Counted from the first letter of the stretch, positions 1 to 13,400 are shown. The stretch: DNA of 64,000 nt from Moringa oleifera (GCA_021397835.1 JAJFZO010000191.1:1245001-1309000), one strand, 5' to 3'. The notes: generated by a model not told the origin, from the sequence alone. Numbers and translations: made by a program.

Positions 1-56
1 AATTTCCTCATCTTAAACTAAATAAAAAACTATGGAAAGTCACATGCTTCACTTAC

Positions 57-3000
57 CAGCATTTTTGTAAGATGGCCAATAAAATGAAGATCCAAGAAAA
101 TACTGATTCTCAATGTATATAAAGTGTTGCGCTGATCTTATTGCTTTCACATAAGCCGTATGAATGCTCTTATCTACTTTCAAATTTTTTCCACAGACAA
201 GATGCTGCAGAAAACAAGGTGTTAGATGGGAAAATTTACTAATCTAAGTCTTTATTCAGAAAGGCTTTACATGAAGGTCAACCAACAAGCATAAAGTTAA
301 CTAACATAAACCAGGTAACAACTAATCCAGATAAGCACTGAGCTGCCCATGATACAAAAAGGCATGACAGTAGCTTAGTTCTAACCTGAGCTGCAGCTTC
401 TTGGATGTCTTTTGGGAATCCCTTCACAGAACCTGAATCAATGGACCTGAATACCTATTAAGAGAGAACTAACATCAACAGGTAGGCAAGTAAATGAACA
501 TCAGTGAAACATGCTCTTTCTCACCTGAACATGCCAGTTCTCAGGATCTTCTTCTTTGCAAACACGCACATTTTGGTCACCATCAGGACCATTAGGACTG
601 AGTATCCACGACATACGGTCTAGCCTTATCAAGGCATCATCATGCCAAACTCTTTTAAGTCTGAAATCACGCCATTTGGTAGCCTTTCTCCATCTTTGCT
701 CAAAGTTTGTCAATATATCATATGCAGCAGGACCATCAATTTTACAATGTAAGTCATGCCATGGTTGTCTTGGGCTTTGTGTGCTGGACTGTACATGCCG
801 TCAAGATTACACGTGAAATCAATGCATGTTTGCAACACAAATCTGCAATTATTTGTTGTGAAGAAAAAAACCAGCACATGCAAAAGTAAAAGACAAAAGA
901 AAGACAACGGACACCAAAATCCCAGATTTCTTTAGTCCAACGATACTGCAGTTCACTGCTGCTCCTGTGACTTCGAATCCAGAACCCCACCCCCTATCAA
1001 AAATGCAGTACACTATTGCCCCAATAGATAAATCTTGCCCATCCCGAAATATATTTCCAGTTTTTTTGGTTGTTCCTTGTTGGGTGCATAAAGAACAGCA
1101 ATTTCAAAAACTGGGTCAGAGAAATGAATTATTCAGTGTATGTCTGCATACCTCCATTCTTGGGTATGCATCATATGATACTCCAGTCCCCAATGTCTTT
1201 TGCATGCTACAGCAGTCCATATACAAGCTAAGTTGGTTCTGCGCATTTATCTTGATGCACTAGAAAGTAAGAGAATCCCTTGTGAACATTTGATGTTCAA
1301 CCTGCCTAGTTAATGTCATCATATCTTTCTGAAGTTGGGGGGAGTTAAATCAAGAAGTTCCTTGAATTCTTCTTGTAAAAAGAAAAATTATGAAGTCTAT
1401 TGCTTCCGATTGGGCCTTATTGCTCCAAGTTGACCAGGTTAGAAGTAATCGATGCTTTCCCTTTTTTATGAGAATCTCCTTCCAGCAAGTGCTGTTTTCT
1501 CTTTCTTCTCTCAGGATTTTCTAGTAGGGAGTCTTATGAGAAGAATTCGGTTTCATAGAGCTGAATAGCCAGTTGGAAGTCAAGTACAGAGATTTCATAA
1601 GACATGCTCAACCTTCTAGCGTTAAGTTGTTTTCAGGTTTCTCCCACCTCAAATAAGCTCCGCAATCAGGTAACAACATGGAACAATTACAATCTACAAC
1701 TGGAACTATGATACCTCCCATTGCACCAAACACCAACACTCATCAAATACAATCAAACATGTATTAGACATGAAGATCACCCATTGACGATGGAGAGAGT
1801 TCAGGTTTGTATAATAAGCACTTACTGAAAATGTAGGATTATGAAAATCATTTGCAAAAACAGTGTCCAGATCGCTAAAAAGCCTGTGGTCAGGAGTATC
1901 ATATCTGCCATCGCATAAATCCAGGCCGCCTATGAAAGCAGTTATTTTCCTGTTATTTCCAGCACCTTGAGTGTCAAGAACCACACACTTCTGATGATGT
2001 GTAAAAAGGGTTCCCACAACCTGGACTAGAAAAATCCACCCAAATCAGAAAATAAGATATCCAATCAAACTAGGCAGTTTCTTTATATTACTGGGTTGAC
2101 ATGAGAATTAAACAATAAGAGTTCCCTCACGTATTAGAAAAATGAAAAGTATATCATACTTTAACAACAGTTCAAATTATAAAAACAACAGTTGCATACC
2201 TGTTGTTTAAATATACTAAGCTTATTACTGGCATAACGAGGAGCAAGGACACATTGAACACTAGAGTGTTTGAAAAACCTCTTGGTTTCTTCATCATGAG
2301 TCTGCATGACACCTTCCTGCATTCAAGCCTACCTACCATCAATTGAAGTGCATATGCATTATAAAAAACAACAGTAATTTTCAAGTTCCTTAGTGGTGTA
2401 TTTTGGCGGTTTTGCAGTCGATTTTGTGGGTTCAAGGCATGGACTAGAACTCATGATTAAAAAGTCAGCCATGATAATACTTGAGTGAACATTTTCTCTG
2501 ACAGCCTACATCTGGCATCTTACATGGACATCAAATTGCTAGTCAAGACAACTTAATGCATATTTACATTAATACATTTCCTCTAGCCTGAAAAGGCCTT
2601 ATTCAACTGCATGCAGAGCATATTTCTTAAAAAAATCCTTTTAACAAATAAGTTTTTGCCATGAAAGAGACTTCAATTTAGAATATCTTTGAAAACATCT
2701 AATGTTTTAAGTTATCATTTAATTTCCATAAGCCCCCTTAGTTACAGAAAAACAAATAAACTATTATCAGATGTTACAATATCACGTGTTTGTAGTATTC
2801 CTTTGGGTGTCATGACTTTTACCGTTTTTAAAAATGGTTTGTCATGTGAAGTCTTGTCATCCCAGATCAGCAGAACCACACGAACTCCTTCTTGGGATTT
2901 GTACTTCAACAACTCTCCCAAAGAAAGCTCTCCTCCAGTAGGTAGTGGCTTTGTTGGCTCCCTCACAAGTTTTATGGGATGGTACACGGACCACCCAATA

Positions 3001-3776
3001 ACATATATCAAGTGGTGAGCTTCCAAGATAGCATGGCATATCTCTTCCCAACATTTACCTTGCTGAAAAGTTTTTCCACAGTCAAGTGAAATTTCGGGTA
3101 GCATGGCATCAGGTACATGAGCATCTTGATAAAGAGTCACAGTCCCTCCTTTTCGAAGTGGAAAATATGCGTCAGGCACTCCTGTATATTCTGGCCCTGC
3201 ACCAATACCATCTTTATACAGAGGATTTTCTCCAACAGGCCTAAACTGAATGGATACATGCAATTCAGGATAAGGCTTCAAACAATTCCCAAGTTGGCCA
3301 ATGATTGGGAACCAATCATTAATTGTATCTCCTGATAGGAATTTTTCAACAGGTATCTCCACCACTCCAATAAGTTGAGCCCCAAGAACATCATTATCTT
3401 TAACAAGAAACTCTACCTTATTCACAGGATGAGCAACTGGAACAGAGAAGTGTTCATCCCACAAAGGGTTCTCAGAGTTGGCAATTATTCTAGTTTGCGC
3501 TACTGTAGCCCCTGCAAGGCAAACAGACACATAAGGGTCACTAGTAATGGTTGAATGTCTGTGTGAATGGTTCTTTGGCATCTTCCGGAACGGAGATCTG
3601 CAAGAGCCAAACATAGTGAAACATCTTCTCACATTCTCTGAAGGCAAATCCATATTTGGAAGAGATTTAGCTTCTATAATCCACATATCCAGTTCACCAT
3701 GCAAGAAAATGGGTTCTCTAGAAGCCGCAGCTCCATTATGTGGAGTCTTTGGGGAAACATTACCATCACCGCCCAT
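57..3776 (-). CDS. PLDDELTA: Phospholipase D delta (5' part, C2-PLD), partial
   Basis: Hydrolyses membrane phospholipids to phosphatidic acid at the plasma membrane; a calcium-dependent stress-signalling enzyme. Exons on the minus strand: 3776-2823, 2316-2200, 2020-1826, 788-525, 454-386, 214-57; all joins keep frame and use GT-AG. The reading frame runs out of the window at base 57 (last codon split), so the second HKD motif and C-terminus are missing here. Visible: an N-terminal C2 domain (about residues 20-170, with SDPYV and NPLWDE), then the PLD domain with the first HKD motif HQKCVVLD (H366, K368, D373) and the ENQYF block in the last visible exon. The start at 3776 was chosen because MGGDG sits just before the C2 domain; an acceptor-like TTTTTTCTTAG at about 3795 suggests a spliced 5' leader. 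Delta class is inferred from similarity to remembered Arabidopsis PLD-delta; the family is certain. Confidence 0.93.
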
Positions 3777-3794
3777 TCTGTCTAGTATACTAAG

Positions 3795-6296
3795 AAAAAA
3801 CCAAATTGCCTGTGCATGCAAATTTCTGTGAATGATCCCCAACTTTTTTTATCAAAACATAATGCTTACTCAAGGACCCTTGAACTCCAGTGCGTGAAAG
3901 AAGTAATGACAATTTTCAGATAGATCAGATCTTTTAGTCATCGTCATCAAGCAATAAGAGAATTCAGACAACAGAAATTCAATCCCTAAATATCTCAAAA
4001 ATAAAAGGTTACTCTGGGCCCCTCCATAACTGCTGAAGCAAGAATAATCCCTCGCTGGAAACAATTTGAAAAGATAAAGAAGTCAGATTCCACATCAAAC
4101 TTCTGTACAACCATGTTTAAAAATTTTCGAATACACAAGATTTAAAAATGTGTTGAGATCTGCACTTGTCGCACAAGCATGCAAATAAAGGCCTGGAAAA
4201 GTTGGCTCTGTAATGCAGTCTGGGATGAAGGAGCTTTGTCATCTAAACCTCTTAATTGCACTCTACTTCGTGACTAATAAAACATACAAAGTGAAACATG
4301 CTGGTGATTGTTGCTCATCCTTCTAAACATGACGTCTAAATCAAATTCAGTCTATCCCAGAAAAGCCAATGTCCAAATTGACTATGTTTATATGGTTGAA
4401 AACAGATCAAAGTACCATCAAATATACTTGATACAATGTAAGATCAATTCCAAAGGGGCAACAACGATCTGCTTTTCATGATAAAACAAAATTTTAAAAC
4501 CAACAGAAACCCACTCCAAGGCAATTTCCCTTAAGAACATTATTTGCTGAAACAGGCATTGTCTCAAACATTATTAAGGTCATACTAATCATCATATGCA
4601 GAAAAGAGATATGCTACCATGCTTTCTTCCATGGGACCCAAATTGCAATACTAGCTGACGGGTACCTCATGGGTTACCATGCATGGGATCAGTACAAGAT
4701 TCTACTTGAAGTTTATCGTAGACTACTTTTCTATGATAGCCCAAGGTCAAAGTGGACTTCAAGCCTTGCTATGTGATTCTTAACAAGACAATCCTTGAAC
4801 TCAAGACATGCTAATAAAACAGTACACTGGGTAGCATACTTGTTTGATGAAAGTAGATCCTATATGGTGCAAGTATTTGGTTAACAGGCACGTTTATACA
4901 AATTTCATCTTATAGAACTAGGAGAAGAAACATCAATTGAGAATTGTTGAAAGGCTTGTAAATAGAGCCATAAACACTTGTGCAGTGAGGTAAATTACTA
5001 ATCCTGCATCTTAGTACAAGCTAGAGCATAATTAAAGTTAGAATAGCTCGATATGAGGATTTAAGCATAGACATGCAGCTAGAAATTAAGTTTCTTCTAT
5101 GACTTGGGAACATGGCTCTTTGTGTTACTTAGTGTTGAGAAAGTCAATAGGCTAAGTTCCTGCCTCTCAAAGTCCTAGAGGTATCAGACCAAGGGTACAA
5201 AACCAGGGGATCTTTTTTGCTCATTCCTCTTCATATCAGCATATGTATTTTTAAGGTCTTCCAAGGTGCTAGATACGACTGCAGATGTGTGTATACACTC
5301 ATGAAGTCCACATTTTTCAGTCTTCAAAGATGAAGCATTTCATCTCTAATCATGGTGCAAGCTGTGAGCCTTTTCAGATGTCACAGCAGCTGAGAATGAA
5401 AAGTCACATCAGTGTATCTCTAATCTGTACATACTATCTGCCAATCTATGTCACTCATCGGAACTTTCTTCAGCCAACATATTATCTTCTTCGGGAGTCT
5501 ATTCAGTTTCAAGAGTCATTTTAGTGTAGAATTGCAAATCAAGCTCCCAAACAGACGGAAGCTACTCAATCTAACTTCTCAACTTCATGTGTGCCTCTCT
5601 GCCATTCAACCAGCTTGACAACAGATTTGAAAGGATGCAAAGAAACTTATGGCATTGCAAGGAATAATTTGTGCAAGTATCACCTCTAGAGTTGGATATA
5701 GCAATAATTCAAAGAGGCTCCTCATTTAGAGAAAATAGATGATTTAGTATCATATACTCCAGAATTATTTTTTGCCTTTCAGTTTTGAGTTTTAGCATTA
5801 ACAGACAGCAGAAAGATGATCATGGCTTCTTTGGTTGACAATTTTAGTCTTCTAAACTGCTATAAGAAAAATATTTTACGAAATGAAAATCAATACAAAG
5901 GTCTAGACTTTGTTTCATACTAATTAGAAAGACTACCTAAATTCCAATCATTAACTAAATCAGCATACGAAGGATTTTTCCATACTCTCATTTTGTGTCT
6001 TTCAACTTTAGGTGGAAACTTTTTCATCTCATGATTTCTCATACATTATTGACAAAGCTACGAGATCTACATCTAAAGGAACATTAATAATAAAACAACA
6101 TTACAGATATCCATAGGTGCAATCTACAGTAGCTTTATGCTAAAATGTCAACGAAGTCGGAAACAATCAAGAGCCATATATGTATGTCCAGAGAAAAAAA
6201 CATAAGGCGAACGTGATCTGTTGGATGCATTCTCACGATCATTTTTATGCTAAAATGAAATGGTATATGATTTATCATCGCCATTGAGATGATTAC
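3795..6296. other. Spacer or long leader intron upstream of PLD
   Basis: About 2.5 kb with moderate base composition and no convincing coding exon on either strand. It ends (minus strand sense) in a good acceptor at about 3795, 18 bases before the PLD start codon, and begins at a good donor (CAG then GTAATC) at 6297/6296. It may therefore be a 5'-leader intron of the PLD gene. No repeats or RNA genes were recognised. Confidence 0.35.
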
Positions 6297-6467
6297 CTGA
6301 AGAAGAGAAGACAAAGTGAGGACCAGACGAGGGAGGCACGCAACGGAGAAGAGAGCAAGAGAGACAAAGAAGAGATTGAGACCACCACTCGTGGAAAAAT
6401 CACTGCCATGTGCATTTTGATGATTGATTTCGTAAAATGCTTTGTTCCCAGGGAGCATCATCTCCAA
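6297..6467 (-). other. Probable first exon, minus strand (57 codons, hydrophobic) or leader exon of PLD
   Basis: An open frame of 57 codons from ATG 6467 to a strong donor at 6297. It encodes a polar start and a hydrophobic stretch (roughly residues 29-57) that could be a membrane segment. Just upstream (minus sense) is a CT-rich stretch CTCTCTCTCTCCGG, typical of plant 5' leaders. I do not recognise the peptide and found no certain second exon. If spliced to the acceptor at 3795 before the PLD start, it would read only seven more codons and stop, making it an upstream open reading frame in the PLD leader. Alternatively it starts a small unknown membrane protein gene. Confidence 0.35.
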
Positions 6468-6689
6468 CAGAAGGCCGGAGAGAGAGAGCCCACACCGAAA
6501 ATGGCGGGAGAGGTTTGTTTCAACTGAAATTGGACAATGCTCTGTCGATTACCAAAAATGGCGGGATTTGTATGCTCCGCCAATGACCGAAAATGGAGAG
6601 AAATCTTAGGCTATTCCTTCGAATGGAAGCCATCCTCAGTCCTTGAAGGCCAATGGAGAGAAAATTTGAAAGACAAACTTGTAAGACTC

Positions 6690-7838
6690 ATTTGAATCTT
6701 TTTTTATATATTTTATATAATATTTATATAAAAAAATAGTTGATACTAACACCTGTAATTTAAATAAGATGTTGACGTTTAATTAAAAGGTTATTTTAAA
6801 TGTTATAATTAGAATTAATTTTTAAAATATTTTAAAATAATTTTATTTAAATTAAATTTTAATAAAAATATTTATTAACAATTAATAATATTTTTATTAT
6901 TAAAATAACTAAGATGTTACTCAAATAAATTTTATATTTGTTTTTTAAATTTAAATAATTTGTATTAACAAATTCACTTTTTGTAAACTTTTTGAATTTA
7001 TGATAATATTAATTTTAAATTTTTTAATAATATTTGATTAAATCTAAATTAATAAATTAAAATTTATTAAAATTCTAAAAGTCATGATTGGGAAAAAAAA
7101 AAAACCCTCAACTTTAACTTAGCTTTCATATTCTCATTAAGTGAAAACCAAAAAAAGTTGATTTCACCGAGTGAGAGAATAGAAAAAGAATTGACCCCAA
7201 CTTCATCTTTGAAAGGTAGATAACACAATGTCATGTACCAAGTCGTCCTCAAGAACAGAATCTGTTTGAAAAAGTAGCAATAAAATGACTTTCACTACAG
7301 AAGAAAATTTACTTGATAATATTAATAATATCAAAATTATTTCTCATTTTTCCAATTAAAGTTAAAAAATGAAACAAAAAATAAAATAAAATAAATAAGC
7401 CATACAGGGTGGTTTAAACAAACCAATACAGACATTCTTCCTCTTCCCAAAAGCTGTTACCACAAGGTGAGGATGAAAGCAAATATAATCATCTACCTCC
7501 ATCTAGCCATTTATTAAGGATTAACTTAATTTATAAGGAAGAGAAAATATCTATTTCTCATCATAAGAGAAAACAAAAAAAGGACAAAAAAAAAACATAA
7601 AGCAAGAATGCACCAACCACATATAGGGTTGAGACCAACATCCATGACCATGTTGTATCAAACAACCACTCACATGGAGATTGAAGACCAATACAAATGA
7701 CAGACTATTTACCATGACAGATTCCAGACAGTTTTATATCTAACTCAAGAAAATGGGCAAAGGGGAAAATTGGTCTCTTGGAATCATTGTCGACACCTTA
7801 ATATTCAGCATCTCAAGCAAACATTTGACATCCATTCA
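6690..7838. other. AT-rich spacer and 3' flank of the MORF1-like gene
   Basis: 6690-7130 is extremely AT-rich (runs of TTAAATT and ATAATATT) with no gene. 7400-7838 has more normal composition and probably holds the 3' untranslated region of the MORF1-like gene that reads leftwards. No ORF of note and no recognised mobile element. Confidence 0.5.
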
Positions 7839-8121
7839 TTACCTTCCCTGCAAAAACCACAAAACATGCTAATCAATATTCTCTGAGGATATGATATTAC
7901 AAACAGAAAAATGGATGCTATTACTGGGTGTGACATAAGCTTTTTGACTATAATCATCCATCAACTTATAAGAAGCGCATTTTCTCCAAATTATCAGTTC
8001 CATTTTAGGAGACCGAACAAAATAAAATTTTGATGGAACCTAAAGGATCTGGTTAACATTTCCATCGTCATCTCAAATTACCAATCAAATAGTAAATTTA
8101 ATGCACCGATTAAGGCTGCTA

Positions 8122-10303
8122 TTACTTGTTGAACAAAGAATGCCTTACTTGTTCTGTCCCTGTTTGTCCCATGGGCATGTAGTTCCTTGGGTCTCCCTGT
8201 GCATTCCTCGGATCCCCTTGTGTGAACCTTTGACCCTCTCCATGCCCTGGGTAACTCTGAGCATACCCAGAATTACCCACTTGCCCATAAGGTCCACCAT
8301 CTGGTGGAGCATAATTCCTATTATCTCCCCTAGAATCTCCCTGCAGAGGAGGTGCATAATCCCTAGGCGGAAAATTCCTTTGCTCTTGGGGATAGTAATT
8401 TCCCTGTCCCCCTTGGCTATAATTTCCCTGGTATGAAGGCATTGGACCTCTTCTATCTGGCTGATAGGAGTCCCTTCCTCCAGGGGGATTGTTCATCGGC
8501 ATGGGATCCCTTCTGTCTCCTTGTCCTGGTGGACCATAATTCTGCTGTGGTGAACAATTCGGTGGAGGCCCATAGTTCCTTCCATCTCCGTGCATAGGGC
8601 CTTGCTGATTATATGGAGGATTACCTTGGCGGTTAAAACCAGGACTTCCTTGGCGGTCATATCTTGGTTGGTCAGGATTTCTGTTTCTGTCACGGACTCT
8701 ATTTCTACCGTATTGAACAGGAGGTGGCCTTGGTGTGATTACTCCATTCTCATATTTGTCTCCTGATAAGCACGGCACAAAAGTTGAAGAAGAAATTGAC
8801 CAGTTAGTCGAATGTCAGATAAAATAACACATTACATCAGCTTATGAACAGTAGTAGTAGTCCCTATGAAGAACAAAGCATTTCATAAAATGGGAAATTT
8901 TCACCTCCATACTCCTTGTTCACAGGATCAATGTAGGAATCCGGCAAAATGAAAACAACCCCAGGTATATCTGTTTAAAGCAAAAACAAAGAAGTCAACA
9001 TTCGTATAATGCATGCTACTCCAAAAGGCTACAAATGCTTACCCCTAAACTTCTCTGACTCTTCTTCTGTCATGATGGCCTGAAAGCCCTGATAAGTTGT
9101 CGTGCTACAAGCATAAATTCTTTTTTTCGCCTCTTCCAAACTGATGATAAACACAAAATCAGATTGTCTCAGAGTAATCTTAAAATTGTCCAAGGCACCA
9201 ATGAAAGAATATGCTGTATACAGATATCAATCATACTTAATGTAAGCTACCTATGCCTTGAGTTGATAGGCAAGTGCCACAAAAGGCAAGCATAACTACT
9301 GAGGAAACTATATGCCTTAATATGATAAAAATAATAAGCAAGTTTAGTGCCTATAACATCATCTGGCGAAAGCAGCCCCTCCCAACCCCTGATACCCACA
9401 ATTGAAGGACGGGAGAAACCAGAAAACAAAAAGGATATTCCTCGTATCAGAAGAGGAAAAAACATAGCTTCAGTTTGGAATTTTCTTCCAATTTGTTCCA
9501 TCTTCACACTAACCAGAGAAATAAAAAGAAAGAGAAGCCTAATTTAGATCCAGCACAAAGAAAACAGTACAACATAAAACTCATATGCACCAAAGATTTC
9601 CTCTCCCTTGAGCTGGAAATTTCCGATCAACCAAACATAGATAAAAAGAGACGCCAATATACGCCCACATGCGGGGAGAGATTAATGTTGGGTCCTTTAG
9701 GGAAACAGAGCGACTCTCATTAGGACATACACAGGGGCAAAACGAAACAAGATAAACCTAGAACAGCAAATTTTCACATCAACAGAAACAAGCCCTGAAG
9801 CGCACCATAAACACACACCCGTATGTATCCATGGAGTGAGAAGTTGAAATGAGGTTATTCGAAAAGGGGAAGAAAAACAAAGATGGAAAAGAAGTTCTGA
9901 AATGAGACCTAATGTTGAGGCCTTTGGCGCAGGTCTGCTCATAGGTGGCGATCATTTCTTCGCGGCTTGGTGCTGGGTCCTTAGGGAAGTCCATGGTGAT
10001 GAGCCAGTGGTTGTAATCGCATCCTTCGAAGAGTATCGTATCAGGCGTGATCTCGTCTCCCTCCTTGTACAACTTATACTGTCTCGAAGAGTAAAGTGAG
10101 ACTTGATTCCATCTAAACGACGTCGACTGAGCGATGGAGATTGGGGCTTGTCGGTTCACAGTAGGGAATTTCAGGACAGATGACATGGGAAGCGGTATAG
10201 AGTTCACAGGATTCGGCGTCGTAGCTGGAGAAACAGAGTAGGACCGATGAAGAGAGGACAGTGTTGTCAAAGTTCGCCGGAGGCGGAGCGAGTGCAGAGC
10301 CAT
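8122..10303 (-). CDS. MORF1: MORF1-like multiple organellar RNA editing factor (DAG/RIP family)
   Basis: MORF/RIP proteins join PPR proteins in the C-to-U RNA editosome of mitochondria and plastids. Exons (minus): 10303-9909, 9140-9043, 8970-8905, 8762-8122; frame is kept throughout, giving 399 aa. The N-terminus is rich in Arg/Ser/Leu, a targeting peptide (about residues 1-75). The MORF box follows, with [27 protein letters not shown] and FILPDSYID. The last exon is a low-complexity Gly/Pro/Gln/Tyr/Asn tail, as in MORF1 and MORF8. GDKYENGVI and the DYNHW variant favour MORF1 (mitochondrial) over MORF8. An alternative end is likely: a strong donor (CAA then GTAAGG) at 8149 could splice to an acceptor at 7848 and end after Gly-Arg at 7839, replacing the last eight residues. 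Exon 1 has a weak donor (GTCTCA). Confidence 0.9.
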
Positions 10304-10349
10304 GGCTAGTGGTGGTGGTTTCCAGAGCGAGAGTGATTGAGAGAGAAGC

Positions 10350-10357
10350 TAGGGTTT
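10350..10357 (-). promoter_or_regulatory. telo-box (AAACCCTA) upstream of MORF1-like gene
   Basis: The minus strand reads AAACCCTA 47 bases before the start codon, next to a CT-rich leader. Telo-boxes near the transcription start are common in plant genes for translation and organelle functions. Single short match, so suggestive only. Confidence 0.4.
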
Positions 10358-10559
10358 AAGAGGCTTTGGACCCTTGGAACAATCTAGATTTCTTGACGGC
10401 AGTGTGTCTTACGCGCACTCTGCAAGGTACTAGACGTCTTTGCTGGTTCCCCGCCTACAAATACAATCACCTGCCTGCCATGACCCTCAACGTACAACCG
10501 TGCTGCAAGGTGACAGAACCTCTTGGCTTTGCTCTATTTTCCATTTCTTTTTGAAATTT

Positions 10560-12778
10560 TAGGAACATATAGGAAAGACCAAAAAATAAAAAATAAAAAA
10601 ATTAAGAAGACGAAATAAATGTGTCTGAAAATATAATTCACTTATTTTAGACATTAAAGGGAAGTCATTCAGAATTGTAAGAAATCAGAAAACCCTATTC
10701 ATATCTCCTTCATCCTTCGCTGTGCAATTTTTCATGGTCATGAAACAAACGTTCCACTGCCTAACAATGAGGACATTTTAAAGGGTTTCTAATTGGAATC
10801 AAAGAAATTCCAATGTAATTCTGATTCTCCGTCCTGGCAGTGGAAATCATCAATCAAACCCAGATTATGACCAACCCAAGCCTGCCAACCATGGCTCGGG
10901 AAAAGTGGCCCAAGTAACAAAAGAGGCCCAACTGCTGAAACTAAAATGACGAATTAAGAAGTCACATCAACAATAACAACAAGGAAAAAAAAAAAAAAAA
11001 CAATCGTTCATGGGCTGAGGGTTTATACATTATGGATAGAAAAGATCAGAAAAATTGTTGAAAACGGCAGAGTCACATGTCTACATGCTTAAAACATTGC
11101 TTAATTTGGACATGTTACAGGCACAGTTGTTGTCTGGTAAATTAAGCTGATAAAGTTTGAGGTACTTTCATATGCGGTTGATAAAATCTCGTAGCCAACT
11201 TAACCACCATGGCAGTATTAATAATATTAAACTATATTGTATTACACTTTATAAATTTTAAGGCTATAGTCAATTCTGTACACCGATTTTAACATTATTT
11301 TGTTGTTAAAAATAATTTTTTATAAAATGTCTCAACATCACTTTTTTTTTTTAAATTTTTAACTCAATTTCATCAAAGTGATGTTATAAATATTATTTTA
11401 ATAATATAAATAATAAATATTAATAAAATATTAATAATATTAATTAATTTTATTTTAAATAATACAATAATTAAAATAACTTAAAATTTTAATTTATTTT
11501 AAATAAATAAATATTATATTATAAATTTTATTTTAAAAATAACAATATTAACTTAGTTTTATAATTATGTTTTTTATATAATTTTTACTTGATTATTTTT
11601 ATGAGTTGATGACATTTTTACGTTAATGTATGATAATTTTTGATGGACTGATTTTAAATAAATTATTTAAATTAATATTAAAAGTTTATTAAATAATTTT
11701 TATAATTATGATATAATTTAAATTTTGAATGAATATAATAAAACTCCAATGGAGATGATATTGCAAGAAACTATAAGGTTTCAAAAATTTTTATTTCATA
11801 TAGACAACTTAAAAATAAAGAGGCTCATTTAAATAAAATAAAATTATATATTAAATATTAATATTTTTAAAAAATTTTGATCAAATATTTTTAATGATAA
11901 AATTTTTTTAATAATATAATTTATTTATTAAATTATTCATTTAAAATATATTGAATATTAAAAATAATTATATAATAATTTTAAAAAAATAAATTTGACA
12001 AAGCATTGTAATTACTGCTTCATTGAAACGTTTTTTCACATCAAATTCAACTGTCAATTTGTGGTTTCCCCTCTTCCTTGGAGAAGGGGTAAGTATGAAA
12101 GAAAGTTAAAAAGTCCAAAACATTTTTCAAAAAAGCGATCACAAGATAACACAGTACCATAAACAATAAAACAAGATTCTAGATGATGCATGCATGGGCT
12201 AGATTCTGTCCTACAATTGCATATTTTGGGGGTTGAAAATCATCTATCCATCTTGGTGGCAATTTTTTTAAAAAAAGTTAAAAATGTATTTTTTGTAATT
12301 TATTATATTAATATGATAAAAAATGAGTCAATAAAATTATAATTATTAATTTTATTAAATTAATAAATATTAATATTAATTTGATCCATGGTACTATATA
12401 AAAGACAACTCGGTTAGGAGGCGTGTGGTACGTCAGGACGCATTGGAGTTGACGTAATGGTGGGGTCTTCTAACGTGTTGAATTCTACGGATTGGCATTT
12501 GCAACCTACAAATCTAACGAGTTGGTAAGAATATTAATTATTGTAAGATATCATAATAACAACAAAGAAAGCTGGTACATGACATTTGCAAAACCTACAA
12601 AAAAAAAAAAGTTATTTTTTATTCAAACAAATTAACGGACTGATTAAACAACAGCAACAATATTTTAGATCCACACGCTATCATCTTTCAGAATTAACAG
12701 TTAAAAGAACCAAAACACAGAGAGAGAGAGAGAGAGGTCAACATGTTTTCTATCATGACGGTGCGGTTTCAATTTTGA
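10560..12778. other. AT-rich intergenic region
   Basis: About 2.2 kb without a supported gene. 11220-12000 and 12250-12390 are extremely AT-rich. 12395-12404 reads TATATAAAAG, a possible TATA box, followed at about 12455 by TGACGT; these might be the old promoter of the B3 pseudogene 380 bases downstream. A short (AG)9 microsatellite lies at 12719-12736. Confidence 0.5.
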
Positions 12779-13112
12779 CAAATTGGATTCTCCAAGCTAC
12801 TGACTCTGAAAAGATTAAGACTGGTGGTGGCGGATGATCAAGTGGCCCACTACTTGCCGCCTTTCCACGGAGGCTGCGGCGCCATAAACTTGCCTGTGGA
12901 GGAAGACAAGGGGACTCCATGGAAGTTTCGATGCTCCCTTCCACGCTGCAGCAGCTTGAATCTCAGTATCTCCGGCGACAATTGATTTCAGTTTGTTTGT
13001 AGGAATGATGTCAAAAGTGGGCGATGCCCTGAGTTTACACAGAGAGCAAGATCACCGTTTCGATGTGCCCTTCAAGATTGAAGTCAAGAAAAGAGTACTT
13101 TTACTGTTGTAA
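12779..13112 (+). pseudogene. B3-domain protein pseudogene (one stop, one frameshift)
   Basis: Reading from 12779 gives a B3-like protein: SKLL, then AHYLPPF, then TPWKFRCSL and LSISGDN. At 12983 the expected Trp after GDN is a TGA stop. The same frame continues (FQFVCRNDVK) until about 13015, where one extra base shifts the frame; the next frame reads VGDALSLHREQDHRFDVPF and KIEVKK to a stop at 13110. The order matches the B3 fold of the neighbouring intact genes. It is also the closest relative in the window of the B3 fragments inside the COPZ array (shared TPWKFRCS-type block, SLSISGDN, and the 3' KIEVKK end). A spliced gene is unlikely because the breaks fall inside conserved strands without GT-AG borders. 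Confidence 0.75.
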
Positions 13113-13400
13113 ATTGAAAACTTAAAGTTGCTTTTGAGGATATCTGATTAACTATTGCATCACATAACGAAATTGAATTTAGGGATGATTAGTGGGGCCA
13201 TAAACTGCTACAACATTCATAGATTTCACATTCGTGGACGCTTGGAAGACATTTGTGGGTCATTTTCATTCGACTCATTGGACCGACCATAAAAGTACGG
13301 TCTCTGGATAAGGTATCTGATTTGGAAATTCAGACGGACGATCTCACGATAATTTGTATCCTACTTGCAGATGAGTGCAGACCAAGTTTCCTATTAGGAG

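Noticed and set aside
967..1263. 98-codon open frame on the plus strand
   Set aside because: Lies within the 1-kb PLD intron on the opposite strand and shows no family pattern.
6690..7130. AT-rich block as an origin, scaffold attachment site or MITE
   Set aside because: No inverted ends or target duplication visible; similar AT-rich blocks recur at 11.2-12.0, 55.5-56.5 and 62.9-63.7 kb, so composition alone is not evidence.
10366..10554. Short open frame next to the MORF1 start
   Set aside because: No start context, no domain, in the promoter region of the divergent MORF1-like gene.
12586..12837. 83-codon open frame (plus) over an AG repeat
   Set aside because: Low complexity and out of frame with the B3 pseudogene that overlaps its end; composition explains it.
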